Shown here: piece by piece, positions 7,401-15,964 of the stretch
How positions within the stretch are numbered: the first letter of the stretch is position 1
Layout of the letters: each line of letters begins with the position of its first letter
Source: Bacillota bacterium
GTDB lineage: Bacteria; Bacillota; UBA4882; UBA10575
Length of the DNA: 21,569 nt
Direction: 5' to 3'
Assembly: GCA_012512605.1 (NCBI GenBank)
Contig: JAAZDX010000112.1
Span: 1-21,569 of the forward strand
Program-made: the position numbers and the translations under genes
The notes under the pieces: model-generated
Told to the model about the DNA's origin: nothing
The model's database searches: none
The model's input: only the letters and a program-made list of their open reading frames with translations

Positions 7401-10109
7401 ATGCCCGCTTGGTACCGAAGAAGCGTTACCGAGACCGCCGCAGAGCTGGCGACCGATCTGACGACGGGTTTAACCCATAGTGCTGCCGCAGAACGGTTTG
7501 GGAAGTATGGTCCGAATGAGCTGCAGAAACAGTCGGGCCCGACAGTTTGGCAAAAGGTCCTTGGTCAGCTTAAAGACTTTCTAATCCTGCTTTTGCTTGG
7601 GGCGGCGGTTATTTCCTTGTTTTTAGGCGAAACCAGTGACGCGATTGTCATCTTTTTGGTTGTCACCCTCAACACAGTGCTTGGGGTGGTCCAGGAGTTA
7701 AAAGCAGAAAAAGCCCTTTCTGCTTTGGAAGAACTCGCCGCGCCGCTGGCTAAGGTCCACCGGGAGGGGCAAACGCGGGAAGTGGCTGCTAAAGAGCTGG
7801 TGCCGGGGGATCTAATCATCCTCGAGGCGGGCGACTTTGTTCCCGCCGACGCCCGGTTAGTGACGGCCGATAGTTTGCAGGTAAACGAATCGGCGTTGAC
7901 CGGTGAGTCGGTGCCAGTGGAAAAGGAAGCGGAGTATACTGCGGCTGAAGACCTGCCGTTGGGGGACCAGAAAAATATGGTCTTTAAAGGGACCATTGTG
8001 ACTTTTGGCCGGGGGCGGGCGCTGGTGACCGGGACCGGGATGGACACCGAACTAGGCCGGATTGCCGGGTTGCTCCAGGCCGGGCCGGAGGAGAAAACGC
8101 CGCTTCAGAAGCGTTTAGATAGTTTCGGAAAACAGATCGGACTCCTGGCGATTGGGGTCTGTCTCTTTATTTTCCTGGTGGGGATGCTCCGGGGGAACCG
8201 TTTCTACGAAATGTTTTTAGTCGCCGTTAGTCTGGCGGTAGCGGCGATCCCCGAGGGTTTACCGGCGATTATAACCATCGTTTTGGCCTTGGGGGTCCAG
8301 CGGATGGCCGGTCAGAAGGCGATTATCCGCCGCCTACCGGCGGTGGAGACTTTAGGTTCGGCGACAGTGATCTGCTCCGATAAAACGGGAACCCTCACCC
8401 AAAACGCCATGACGGTCCGGCGGATTGTCACCGGGACGGCCGACTACGCGGTAACGGGAGAAGGGCTCAAGGCGGCAGGCGAGTTTCGCCGGGACGGGGC
8501 AGCGGTGGTTGTAAAAGACCAACCCCTGTTGGACTTGATTATAAAGATCGGGGCCCTTTGTAATGATGCCGAATTCCTCCCGGAAGAAGCCCAGATCGTG
8601 GGGGATCCGACCGAAGGCGCGTTGGTGGTGGCGGCTGCTAAAGCGGGCTTCTCCCGGAAGGAACTGCAAGCTGCTTACCCACGAAAGTGGGAGTATCCCT
8701 TTGATTCAGTGCGGAAACGAATGAGTACGGTCCACCAGGGGGATCTGGTACCGATGCTAGCGGGGGAAGCAGGAGAAGACCACCGCTGGCTCCTGGTGAA
8801 AGGGGCGCCCGATCTGGTCCTGGAGAATTGTAAATGGTGGTTGGGGACGGACGGACCGCAGGAATTGACCGCGGACCGGAAAGCGGAGCTATTGAAGGTG
8901 AACCAGGAATTGGCCTCCGAAGCCCTACGGGTTTTGGCCTTTGCCTTCCGCCCGGATCCGCCGGCCGGTTCCGCTCCGGTTGAGGAGGTCGAAAAGGAAC
9001 TGACCTTTGTTGGCTTCATGGGGATGCTCGATCCGCCCCGTCCCGAAGCCAAAGCAGCACTGCGGGTCTGTCAAGAAGCCGGCATTGCGGTCAAAATGAT
9101 CACTGGGGACCACCGGGATACGGCGGTCGCCATTGCCCAGCAGTTGGGTTTGGCCGGATCGGAAGACTCGGTTCTGATCGGGGCTGAACTGGACGCGTTG
9201 GATGGGGAAGAACTGGCGCAAAAAGTGGATCGGGTCAGTGTCTTTGCTCGGGTGTCACCGGAGCATAAAGTGCGGATTGTCGATGCCCTAAAGCAGAACC
9301 GAGCGATCGTCGCCATGACCGGGGATGGTGTTAATGACGCGCCTGCACTGAAGAAGGCGGATATTGGGGCCGCCATGGGTCAGACCGGAACCGATGTGGC
9401 GAAAGAAGCCGCCGATATGGTCTTGGCCGATGATAATTTTGCCACCATTGTCCGGGCGGTGCAAGAAGGCCGGGTCATCTTCGAAAACATTAAAAAAACC
9501 GTCTATTTTCTCCTCTCTTGTAATTTGGTGGAGATTATCACCATTTTTTCGGCGATTTTGTTGGGGTGGCCGGTTCCCTTATATCCCATCCAAATTCTCT
9601 GGGTCAACCTGGTCACCGATTCGTTACCTGCCTTGGCGCTGGGAGTCGAACCCCCGGAAGGGGATATCATGAAAAGGCCGCCGCTCCACCCGGAGCAGGG
9701 GCTTTTTGACCGCAAGGCGCGACTGCTGCTAACGGTCTTCGGTATTTTTATCGCCGGGGTGACCCTGACCGCTTTCCGGATCGGGTTAAGGGAGACGGTC
9801 CCGAAGGGCGAGACGATGGCCTTTGCCACTTTAGGCCTCTGCCAACTGGTCCACGCTTATAATTTCCGGTCGCTCACTGCCAGTCTGTGGCAACGGGGGT
9901 TCTTCCAGAATAAACAGCTCCTTGGTGCTTCTGCGGCGTCCACCTTTTTGCACTTGATCGTCTTTTTCACCCCTGGGTTACGGGGGATCTTCCGGGCCGA
10001 GCTTTTGCCTTTGGGCGATTGGGTGATTGTTTTTGGTTTGGCGTTGACCCCGCTGCTGATGGGGGAAATCTGGAAGCGGGTGGCCAAGGACGGGCCGGAG
10101 TCGGATTAG
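7401..10109 (+). CDS. Type II (Ca2+-type) cation-transporting P-type ATPase
   Basis: A 902-residue ATP-driven cation pump in the cytoplasmic membrane, most likely exporting Ca2+. Order of parts: N-terminal cation-ATPase domain, M1-M2, actuator domain with LTGESVPVEK, M3-M4 with P284-E-G-L-P288, phosphorylation motif DKTGTLT (D327), nucleotide-binding domain with KGAPD, hinge TGDGVNDAP (640-648), then six C-terminal helices. By hand alignment to SERCA, the M5 Asn and Glu (SCNLVE) and M6 Asn, Thr and Asp (WVNLVTD) that bind Ca2+ are kept. The M8 position equal to SERCA E908 appears to be Gln (LGLCQLVHAYN). That supports a Ca2+ pump but leaves stoichiometry open. Mn2+ or Na+ transport cannot be excluded. 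SD GGGGTGA lies four bases before ATG. It starts 15 bases after the YjbQ gene, so co-transcription is likely. Confidence 0.93.
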   Translation: MPAWYRRSVTETAAELATDLTTGLTHSAAAERFGKYGPNELQKQSGPTVWQKVLGQLKDFLILLLLGAAVISLFLGETSDAIVIFLVVTLNTVLGVVQELKAEKALSALEELAAPLAKVHREGQTREVAAKELVPGDLIILEAGDFVPADARLVTADSLQVNESALTGESVPVEKEAEYTAAEDLPLGDQKNMVFKGTIVTFGRGRALVTGTGMDTELGRIAGLLQAGPEEKTPLQKRLDSFGKQIGLLAIGVCLFIFLVGMLRGNRFYEMFLVAVSLAVAAIPEGLPAIITIVLALGVQRMAGQKAIIRRLPAVETLGSATVICSDKTGTLTQNAMTVRRIVTGTADYAVTGEGLKAAGEFRRDGAAVVVKDQPLLDLIIKIGALCNDAEFLPEEAQIVGDPTEGALVVAAAKAGFSRKELQAAYPRKWEYPFDSVRKRMSTVHQGDLVPMLAGEAGEDHRWLLVKGAPDLVLENCKWWLGTDGPQELTADRKAELLKVNQELASEALRVLAFAFRPDPPAGSAPVEEVEKELTFVGFMGMLDPPRPEAKAALRVCQEAGIAVKMITGDHRDTAVAIAQQLGLAGSEDSVLIGAELDALDGEELAQKVDRVSVFARVSPEHKVRIVDALKQNRAIVAMTGDGVNDAPALKKADIGAAMGQTGTDVAKEAADMVLADDNFATIVRAVQEGRVIFENIKKTVYFLLSCNLVEIITIFSAILLGWPVPLYPIQILWVNLVTDSLPALALGVEPPEGDIMKRPPLHPEQGLFDRKARLLLTVFGIFIAGVTLTAFRIGLRETVPKGETMAFATLGLCQLVHAYNFRSLTASLWQRGFFQNKQLLGASAASTFLHLIVFFTPGLRGIFRAELLPLGDWVIVFGLALTPLLMGEIWKRVAKDGPESD

Positions 10110-10414
10110 CGAACGGTTTATCCTGGCAGCCTCGATGATGAACCCTTTTTGCCGTGAAGGCGTTATGTTGTTTTAGGTAGATGTCCATGCTGACAAGTTG
10201 GGGCATGTGAAGGGATCTGAATTGAGAGGCGTGAATTTCTTTGCCGGATTGTTGGCAGGCGGCATTATTAGCGGCGTATGACGTCGTTGCTCTCTGCGGG
10301 CGGTGCTCGATATACACGAGTATTATCTGCGCTCCGTCCTCGTTCGCGCCTAGTCCTACTTGCTCCTAATGCCGCGAGTCGAATCTGGGGGTAAAGCTGC
10401 CAACCATCCGGCAA
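10110..10414. other. Non-coding gap downstream of the ATPase, no recognised content
   Basis: About 300 bases without a credible gene. Only small hairpin potential is visible, such as CATGC / GCATG around 10185-10207 and CTCG / CGAG around 10309-10320. No T-tailed terminator follows the ATPase. The only + strand frame worth noting is a 38-codon ORF (ATG at about 10278) with no ribosome site. The stretch leads directly into repeat element A and could be part of a longer untranslated RNA or decayed mobile DNA. Confidence 0.4.
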
Positions 10415-10611
10415 GGTGCACCCCGGCGCGCTGGGGTTAAGCGCCGGGCTTAAGATGAACGTTTGTTGAAGGCGTTCGGTTTGCTTTAAATGTGTTAGCT
10501 CGTTATTACTCGTTATTATTTTATTATTTCCATTAAGCAATAAACTCCAGCGGTGTGCGTGAATACGAGAAACGAGCGAACAGCGACGAGTGGCGGGATG
10601 AAAATGAACAG
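10415..10611 (+). repeat. Intergenic element A, homologous to element B at 15965-16132
   Basis: Non-coding element shared with 15965-16132. Block 1 (10415-10498) aligns to 15965-16047 at about three quarters identity by hand, with exact shared runs such as TGGGGTTAAGC. Block 2 (10570-10611) aligns to 16082-16132, with shared AAACGAGCG, AGCGACGAG, GGATGA and GAACAG. The middle part differs. Element A can form an 8 bp hairpin CCCGGCGC / GCGCCGGG (10422-10429 and 10441-10448), with the conserved GGGGTTAA in its loop. CTCGTT (10499-10504) can pair with AACGAG (10571-10576). A tandem ten-base duplication, CTCGTTATTA, fills 10499-10518. The 3' end touches the ribosome site of the next gene. It could be a leader RNA, an independent structured RNA or a mobile-element remnant. 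Confidence 0.7.
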
Positions 10612-10628
10612 TGTAAAGAGGGATGACT

Positions 10629-11075
10629 TTGGAGAAAGAAGCTTGGGTTGTCGCTGTGAACGGGGATGAAGTTCGTCTGCGTTATACCCGCCATTCGGCC
10701 TGTCGCAAGTGTGGAGCTTGTCTAGTTTTGGGGAACAACCTTGATGACCAGGAAATTGTCCTCCCCAAGGACCAGTTGGACTTGGCCAAAGGCGACCGGG
10801 TAGCAATCAGGTTGAAGGATAGCTCCATCATCAAAGCCAGCTTTATGGTTTACGCTCTACCGCTCTTCTTTTTTATACTGGGCTACTTAGGAGGAGCGCG
10901 CCTGGGTACCGTCCTAATGGGCGAAGCTTGGACGGAAGCGGGCGGGCTGCTTGGTGGGGTACTCGGTCTAGCCCTCACTTATGGCGGGCTCAACCTTTAC
11001 GATCGGCGGCTGCAGAAAGCGGCGCGGTACCAACCGTACATCGCAAGGGTGCTAGAGCGTACGCTCCCAGAGTAA
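10629..11075 (+). CDS. RseC/MucC-family (SoxR-reducing system type) membrane protein
   Basis: A 148-residue RseC/MucC-like protein. Family members are small inner-membrane proteins linked to redox control (the SoxR-reducing or Rnf-associated system, and the sigma-E regulator in E. coli). Seen: a short N-terminal beta domain (WVVAVNGDEVRLRYTRHSAC), the cysteine cluster CRKCGAC (C25, C28, C31) that may bind metal or an Fe-S cluster, and two membrane helices (about 68-90 and 102-122). TTG 10629 is chosen because AAAGAGGG (10615-10622) ends six bases before it. ATG 10623 is in frame but abuts the ribosome site with no spacing. No rnf or sox genes are in view, so its partner is unknown. Repeat element A is immediately upstream. 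Confidence 0.85.
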   Translation: MEKEAWVVAVNGDEVRLRYTRHSACRKCGACLVLGNNLDDQEIVLPKDQLDLAKGDRVAIRLKDSSIIKASFMVYALPLFFFILGYLGGARLGTVLMGEAWTEAGGLLGGVLGLALTYGGLNLYDRRLQKAARYQPYIARVLERTLPE

Positions 11076-11293
11076 ACCCGGCTTAGAAAATACTGGTCTG
11101 TTATCTCCCAGCACCAGGGATGCCGTTACGAATGATCTGCTACTGTACGCCTTCGGGCTTGTCAACTACCAGGCACCCACTTTTCACTTCCAAGACAGCT
11201 GGTCGACTCACCCGACTCCAATTTAATACCACTTCGTGGCGCGGATGGTGGTCGGCATGAGTGACTTGGCGGTAGCCAGTGTGGGCGACTACT
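11076..11293. other. Convergent intergenic gap, nothing recognised
   Basis: A gap of 218 bases between the 3' ends of the RseC-like gene (+) and spoIIP (-). It holds a small GCC-TTCG-GGC hairpin near 11149-11158 and TCCC / GGGA near 11107-11120, but neither is followed by a T run. A - strand frame is open from roughly 11320 to the TAG at 11140-11142, without ATG or ribosome site. No terminator could be assigned for either gene. Confidence 0.35.
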
Positions 11294-12406
11294 TTACATC
11301 GAGTAACTGGTCTGGGCGAAATAGGTGGCTAACACCTCGGCAAAGAGCTCAAGGGAATAACTGACTTCCTCCCAGGTTGATTTATCATCGCCGAACTCGA
11401 CGATGATGGACTGGGGATGAAGGTGTTGGTTATAACGGGCTTCTGCGAGGATTACCCCGTGGGCTAAATTGGGATAGAGGAGATCCATCACTTCCAAGAG
11501 GGAATTGGCAAAACGATGATTCTTTTCCCACTGGGGGTGGGCCAGACCTAACCGATCGGAACCGATGACGAGAATAATCTTGGCGGCGGTTTTTCCTTTA
11601 ACAGGGACTTTATGGTTAAGCCCCGGGGTAGCATCCCGGTGGAGATCGAGGACCACTTCCACCTGGGGGTGATCAGCCAAAAGCTTCTGGACGGTTTCCG
11701 CCGACCGTTGGTAGGCATCGCGGAAGGGATAATAGTCATGGATGGTATCACAGTGTAAGGTTTTCAGGCCATATTTTTCATTGAGGAGTTCGGTCAGGAA
11801 TGAACCGGCCCGCACGATGTCCCCCCGGCCGTTATGGATATGCGTCCGGCCACTAACAGGAAGATAAGATTCGGAAGTATGAGTATGATAGATGAGAATC
11901 CGGGGCGGTTCGACCCGCGGCGGCGGGACGGGCGGACCGGCCGGTGCTGGGCGGGACGGGGGGAGTGGGGCCGGACGTTGGATGGCCGGTTCCGGTGTGG
12001 GTCGGTGGATGGATGCATTGCGTAGGGTATAGATTTTCGCCATTTCCTGGCGGGCGAGGAGGGGAAACTGGGTCTTGAACATCTCTTGTGGGGACGGGTT
12101 CCGGATGTTGACCAAAAACCGCAGGAACAGATCGGCGGCTTTGGTGTCAAGAATGAAATCCGGGTCATCTTCAAACCGGTAACGTTTGAAACCGGGGATT
12201 ACTTGCGTAAAAAACCGGCGCCCGACTTTAGAATCAAGATGGTATAGGCGTTTCAGATAAGCGAGGGGATAAGAAGAACCTTGCTGTTGATCAAGCTCGA
12301 CAAGATAAAGCCCGATCGTGATGAAAAAGGTGAAGAAAGTCAGCCCGATCACCAAGAGATAACGGAAGTGTTCCGGTGGCAAAAATTTGCGTGGGAGAGA
12401 ATCCAT
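11294..12406 (-). CDS. spoIIP: Stage II sporulation protein P
   Basis: Peptidoglycan amidase/endopeptidase of the SpoIID-SpoIIM-SpoIIP complex that drives engulfment of the forespore; normally made under sigma-E in the mother cell. The 370 residues contain one N-terminal membrane anchor (about 15-37), an extracellular region, a proline-rich linker (about 138-168) and the C-terminal SpoIIP catalytic domain. Signature segments are LIYHTHTSESYLPV (H174, H176), DIVRAGSFLTELL, LDLHRDATPG (H256) and IIVEFGDD (E337), fitting the zinc-dependent amidase fold. The start is ATG at 12406-12404, with a G-rich ribosome site (AGGGGG) about ten bases upstream. A possible sigma-E -10-like sequence (CATATAAT on the - strand, near 12479-12486) lacks a clear -35, so it is only a hint. 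Usual partner gpr is not in view. Confidence 0.95.
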   Translation of the reverse strand: MDSLPRKFLPPEHFRYLLVIGLTFFTFFITIGLYLVELDQQQGSSYPLAYLKRLYHLDSKVGRRFFTQVIPGFKRYRFEDDPDFILDTKAADLFLRFLVNIRNPSPQEMFKTQFPLLARQEMAKIYTLRNASIHRPTPEPAIQRPAPLPPSRPAPAGPPVPPPRVEPPRILIYHTHTSESYLPVSGRTHIHNGRGDIVRAGSFLTELLNEKYGLKTLHCDTIHDYYPFRDAYQRSAETVQKLLADHPQVEVVLDLHRDATPGLNHKVPVKGKTAAKIILVIGSDRLGLAHPQWEKNHRFANSLLEVMDLLYPNLAHGVILAEARYNQHLHPQSIIVEFGDDKSTWEEVSYSLELFAEVLATYFAQTSYSM

Positions 12407-12596
12407 TGATTACCGGCCCCCTGTTCTTTGACGATGCCAATTTACCCACACACGGGTTTTAACGTTGACTATTGTAGAATTATATGCCAAAGGTTGGTCT
12501 TTTAAAACTGCGGTTTCGGTACCCGACTAAACGCTGGGGGCAGGAATGTCCGGTTCTACGTCGAAGGGGAATTATAATAAAAAGGGGGGGAATCCC

Positions 12597-13283
12597 GTGC
12601 GACAACGCAGAGTCCCTGATGTGGTCATTAATCGTTTACCCTTATATTTACGGGTTTTATCTGGGATCGATGTGGAGCAAGCACCAATCATTTCTTCCTA
12701 CGAATTGGGTGAAAGAACGGGGGTTACTCCGGGACAGATCCGGAAGGATCTAAGCTTATTCGGTGTCTTTGGGAAACAGGGTGTCGGTTATGAAGTTAGC
12801 GTTCTACGGGGGGAACTGCGCCGTATCCTTAAGCTCAACCGCGTCGTTAATGTGGGGTTGGTTGGCGTGGGGAATCTGGGACAAGCCTTCCTTCGTTATG
12901 GCGCGGACCGCCAAAGGGAGATCCTGAGCCGGGAAGGGCTACGGATGAGGGCCGCCTTTGACGAGGACGAACGGAAAATCGGGCGCCGGATTGCGGCGGT
13001 GGAGGTTTATCCAGTCGCACGGATGCCCGAACTCATCAAGGAACTGGATTTGACGATTATGATCCTAACTGTTCCTGCGGGGGTTGCTCAGGAAATACTG
13101 GACCGGTGTGTGGCCGGTGGGGTTAAGGCCTTTCTCAACTTTGCCCCGGTAAAATTGACTGTTCCCGCGGGGGTTCGGGTCCACCACGCCGACTTTACTT
13201 TACAGTTGGAATCTTTGGCTTATTATAGTAAAGAATGGGAAAACAATGAAGAACAAGCAAGCATCCAGCCGGAAACGGATTAA
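12597..13283 (+). CDS. rex: Redox-sensing transcriptional repressor Rex
   Basis: DNA-binding repressor that senses the NADH/NAD+ ratio and controls fermentation and respiration genes. The N-terminal winged helix (about 1-75) shows VPDVVINRLPLYLR, ELGERTGVTPGQIRKDLS and GVFGKQGVGY. The Rossmann domain has GVGNLG (90-95) for NAD(H) binding, then the AAFDEDERKIG segment and the C-terminal swapped helix ending LAYYSKEW. GTG 12597 is chosen because a GGGGGG run lies six bases upstream and the protein then starts at the usual place before the winged helix. The frame is open to ATG 12546, which would add 17 unconserved residues. The 228-residue length fits the family. No clear Rex operator was found upstream. 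The 3' end overlaps the next gene by 38 bases. Confidence 0.96.
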   Translation: MRQRRVPDVVINRLPLYLRVLSGIDVEQAPIISSYELGERTGVTPGQIRKDLSLFGVFGKQGVGYEVSVLRGELRRILKLNRVVNVGLVGVGNLGQAFLRYGADRQREILSREGLRMRAAFDEDERKIGRRIAAVEVYPVARMPELIKELDLTIMILTVPAGVAQEILDRCVAGGVKAFLNFAPVKLTVPAGVRVHHADFTLQLESLAYYSKEWENNEEQASIQPETD

Positions 13284-13812
13284 AACTATCGCGAAGATCA
13301 GCGCTTATATCGCCCTGGGGGTCACGCTTAACCTGCTAGAAACTTTCTTGGTGCCCTTGGGTTTGGTGGTCCCGATGCCGGGGGCCCGGATCGGGTTGGC
13401 GAATGTAGTGACCTTGGTCTTGCTCGTTACGGAGGGACCCCGGATGTTATGGGGGGTGACCGGAGGGCGGATCGTACTGGCCGCGCTTTTGACCGGGACC
13501 TTGTTCTCGGTCTCTTTTGCTTTGAGTGTCGGGGGGAGTATTGCCGCGCTGGTGGTGATGGGGCTTTTGTGGCGGTATCTACCACGGGTCTTTAGCCTAA
13601 GCGGAATCAGCGTGTTCGGGGCTGTCGCCCACAATTGCGGGCAGCTCTTCACCTTGTATTTGCTCATCCCCGGAACCAGGGTCTATTATTTATTACCATG
13701 GGCTTTGCTCTTGGCACTTCCTTCCGGTTGGCTGACCGCTTACTTAGCCCAACGGATCATTGACCGGCGGCCGTGGGAGGAGGAAGGGGGGAATAACCAT
13801 GGCCGAACTTGA
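13246..13812 (+). CDS. Gx transporter family / heptaprenyl diphosphate synthase component I-like membrane protein
   Basis: A 188-residue membrane protein with about five hydrophobic segments. The opening (KISAYIALGVTLNLLETFLVP) and the strongly conserved PGARIGLANVVTLVLL segment identify the family annotated Gx transporter or heptaprenyl diphosphate synthase component I. It resembles ECF-type substrate-binding membrane subunits. The heptaprenyl name comes from genetic linkage in some species and is probably not a description of its chemistry. The gene overlaps the rex 3' end by 38 bases and the recD2 start by 14 bases, so the three are surely one operon. No polyprenyl synthase gene lies beside it. 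The substrate is unknown. Confidence 0.85.
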   Translation: MKNKQASSRKRIKTIAKISAYIALGVTLNLLETFLVPLGLVVPMPGARIGLANVVTLVLLVTEGPRMLWGVTGGRIVLAALLTGTLFSVSFALSVGGSIAALVVMGLLWRYLPRVFSLSGISVFGAVAHNCGQLFTLYLLIPGTRVYYLLPWALLLALPSGWLTAYLAQRIIDRRPWEEEGGNNHGRT

Positions 13813-15961
13813 AGGCATTGTGGAACGGATTACTTTTCATAATGAAGAAAATGGGTATACGGTAGCCCGGTTTAAAACCGCGACGGAACAGTTGACCGTG
13901 GTCGGGGTTCTCCCTAATATTAGTGCCGGTGAAAGTCTGCGCCTGGATGGAGAGTGGACAGAACATCCAACTTATGGACGGCAATTTAAGTTGGAAACCT
14001 TTGAAGTTTTACCACCGGTTACGGTGGAAGGGATCACGCGGTACCTGGGGTCGGGTTTGATCAAGGGGATCGGTCCGGTGACCGCCAAGAAAATCGTCGC
14101 CGCCTTCGGCCTGGAGACGCTGAAGGTGATTGCGGAAACGCCAGAACGCCTTCAGGAAGTGGAAGGGATCGGACCGCAAAAAGCAACAAAGATCCGGACC
14201 GCCCTGGAGGAGCAGAAACAGATCCAGCGGATGATGGTTTTTTTACGGGGGGTTGGGATCACCCCCGCCTTAGCTACGAAGATCTACCGCCATTACGGGG
14301 AGCAGGCGGCGACGGTGATCCGGGAAAACCCCTATCGGCTGGCCGACGAACTTTTTGGGGTTGGCTTTAAAACCGCCGACCACATTGCCGGCCTTTTGGG
14401 GCAGAAAGACCCGGCCGCTCTGGAACGGGTGCGGGCCGGTGTCCTCTATTTTCTCCGGAAGGAGAACGAAGAAGGCCATGTCTATGTGCCATTGGCCGCG
14501 TTTGTGGTTTCCGTCAGCAAAGAACTGACGGCCCCGGAAGCGGTGGTGCAACGAGCAATCGCTGATTTAGAGGAGGAAAAAGCGGTTGTTGTGGAGGCAG
14601 AACGGCTGTACTTAGCCCCTTTCTACTGGTTTGAACGGAAGGTGGCCGAGAAACTACTGATGCTTTTACAGATGCGTCCGGCCGATCGGCCGCTGCTGTT
14701 TCCTGCGGAAGAACTGGAGACGCTCACTTTTGAACAACGTTTAGCAGTGGAGAAAGCCTTGCAGGAAGGCGTTTTAATGATTACTGGCGGACCGGGGACT
14801 GGGAAGACCACGACGATCCGCAGTTTGATCCGCTTGTGTCAATTAAGAAGGGAGAAAGTCTTACTGGCGGCCCCCACCGGGCGGGCGGCGAAAAGATTGA
14901 AGGAAGCCACCGGTGAAGAGGCTAAAACCATCCACCGGCTACTGGAGTTTGGATACACGCCGGGGAGGGGTTTAAGCTACGGGCGCGACGATAAACGGCC
15001 GCTTGAGGCCGATATTGTCATTATTGACGAAGTCTCTATGGTCGATCTACCCCTTTTTTACCAGTTGCTAAAAGCGGTAACCCCCGGAACTCGGCTAGTT
15101 TTGGTGGGGGATCAGGACCAATTACCCTCGGTAGGGCCCGGTTCGGTGCTTCGGGATTTAATCGCTTCGGGGGAGATCCCCCTGGTTCGCCTGCAGACCA
15201 TCTTTCGGCAGGCGAAAGAGAGCATGATTGTCACCAACGCCCACCGGATCAATGCCGGTAAGATGCCGGTTTTTCAAGGGGCTGGTGATTTTTTCTTGAT
15301 CAATACGGAGGCACCGGAGCAGATTGTGGACGAGATCATCCGCCTCGTGACGGTGCGGCTTCCCCGTTACTTAAAATGCGATCCGGTTGAGGATATCCAG
15401 GTCCTTTCCCCGATGCGCAAGACGATCACCGGGGTGGAAAACCTCAATACCCTCCTTCAGCAAGCATTAAACCCGGGCGGGGGTGGGGCGGTCGAGGTGC
15501 GCTTCGGGGAGCGGGTCTTTAGGCGGCGGGATAAAGTCATGCAGATCCGGAACAATTACGGGAAGATGGTCTTCAATGGCGATCTGGGGCAGATCGTTCA
15601 GATCGATCCGGAAGAGCAAGCTCTCACTGTGATGTTCACCGACGAACAGGAAGAACGGTTGGGCAATTACGCCTATGAGGAACTGGACGAGTTGGTTTTG
15701 GCCTATGCCATCTCCGTCCATAAAAGCCAGGGTAGTGAGTACCCGGTGGTTATTATGCCGGTAACGACCCAACACTATATTTTGTTGCAACGAAATCTAT
15801 TGTACACTGGGATTACGCGGGCGAAAAAAATGGTGGTTCTGGTGGGTACGAAAAAAGCGTTGGCGATCGCCGTGCAAAATAACAAGGTTGACGACCGTTA
15901 TTCCTGGCTAGCGCCAACCATTGCCGAACTGGCGTCAAAAGTCGGGCGGCAGGGATTTTAG
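13799..15961 (+). CDS. recD2: RecD2-type ATP-dependent DNA helicase
   Basis: Superfamily 1B 5'-to-3' DNA helicase of the RecD2/YrrC group, found without RecBC and linked to repair and replication-fork stability. The 720 residues carry an N-terminal OB-like region and helix-hairpin-helix repeats (LIKGIGPVTAKKIVAAFG, VEGIGPQKATKIRTAL). The helicase core has Walker A GGPGTGKTT (330-338), Walker B IIDEVSMVD (D410, E411), VGDQDQLPSVGPG, and the C-terminal AYAISVHKSQGSEYPVVIMP and LLYTGITRAKKMVVLVG motifs. The start is ATG 13799 (MAELEGIVERI), with GGGGGG about eight bases upstream, the usual RecD2 N-terminus. The frame extends upstream to 13760 but those residues are not conserved. It overlaps the Gx gene by 14 bases. 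Element B starts three bases after the stop. Confidence 0.96.
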   Translation: MAELEGIVERITFHNEENGYTVARFKTATEQLTVVGVLPNISAGESLRLDGEWTEHPTYGRQFKLETFEVLPPVTVEGITRYLGSGLIKGIGPVTAKKIVAAFGLETLKVIAETPERLQEVEGIGPQKATKIRTALEEQKQIQRMMVFLRGVGITPALATKIYRHYGEQAATVIRENPYRLADELFGVGFKTADHIAGLLGQKDPAALERVRAGVLYFLRKENEEGHVYVPLAAFVVSVSKELTAPEAVVQRAIADLEEEKAVVVEAERLYLAPFYWFERKVAEKLLMLLQMRPADRPLLFPAEELETLTFEQRLAVEKALQEGVLMITGGPGTGKTTTIRSLIRLCQLRREKVLLAAPTGRAAKRLKEATGEEAKTIHRLLEFGYTPGRGLSYGRDDKRPLEADIVIIDEVSMVDLPLFYQLLKAVTPGTRLVLVGDQDQLPSVGPGSVLRDLIASGEIPLVRLQTIFRQAKESMIVTNAHRINAGKMPVFQGAGDFFLINTEAPEQIVDEIIRLVTVRLPRYLKCDPVEDIQVLSPMRKTITGVENLNTLLQQALNPGGGGAVEVRFGERVFRRRDKVMQIRNNYGKMVFNGDLGQIVQIDPEEQALTVMFTDEQEERLGNYAYEELDELVLAYAISVHKSQGSEYPVVIMPVTTQHYILLQRNLLYTGITRAKKMVVLVGTKKALAIAVQNNKVDDRYSWLAPTIAELASKVGRQGF

Positions 15962-15964
15962 TAG

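Noticed and set aside
10278..10394. A 38-codon + strand ORF beginning MTSLLSAGG in the gap after the ATPase.
   Set aside because: No ribosome site, no recognisable motif, and composition like the surrounding non-coding DNA.
11140..11320. A - strand open frame of roughly 60 codons downstream of spoIIP that reads somewhat like protein (ending VVDKPEGVQ).
   Set aside because: No ATG or ribosome site, only an internal GTG, overlaps the spoIIP end in another frame, and matches no family I know. Could be a remnant but cannot be supported.
12465..12486. TTGACT at 12465 with TAGAAT/TTATAT nearby as a sigma-A promoter for rex.
   Set aside because: No -10 hexamer at the proper 16-18 base spacing; the nearby AT-rich words are too close.
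12546..12596. Upstream ATG extension of Rex by 17 residues.
   Set aside because: The extension overlaps the strong ribosome site for GTG 12597 and is unlike Rex N-termini.
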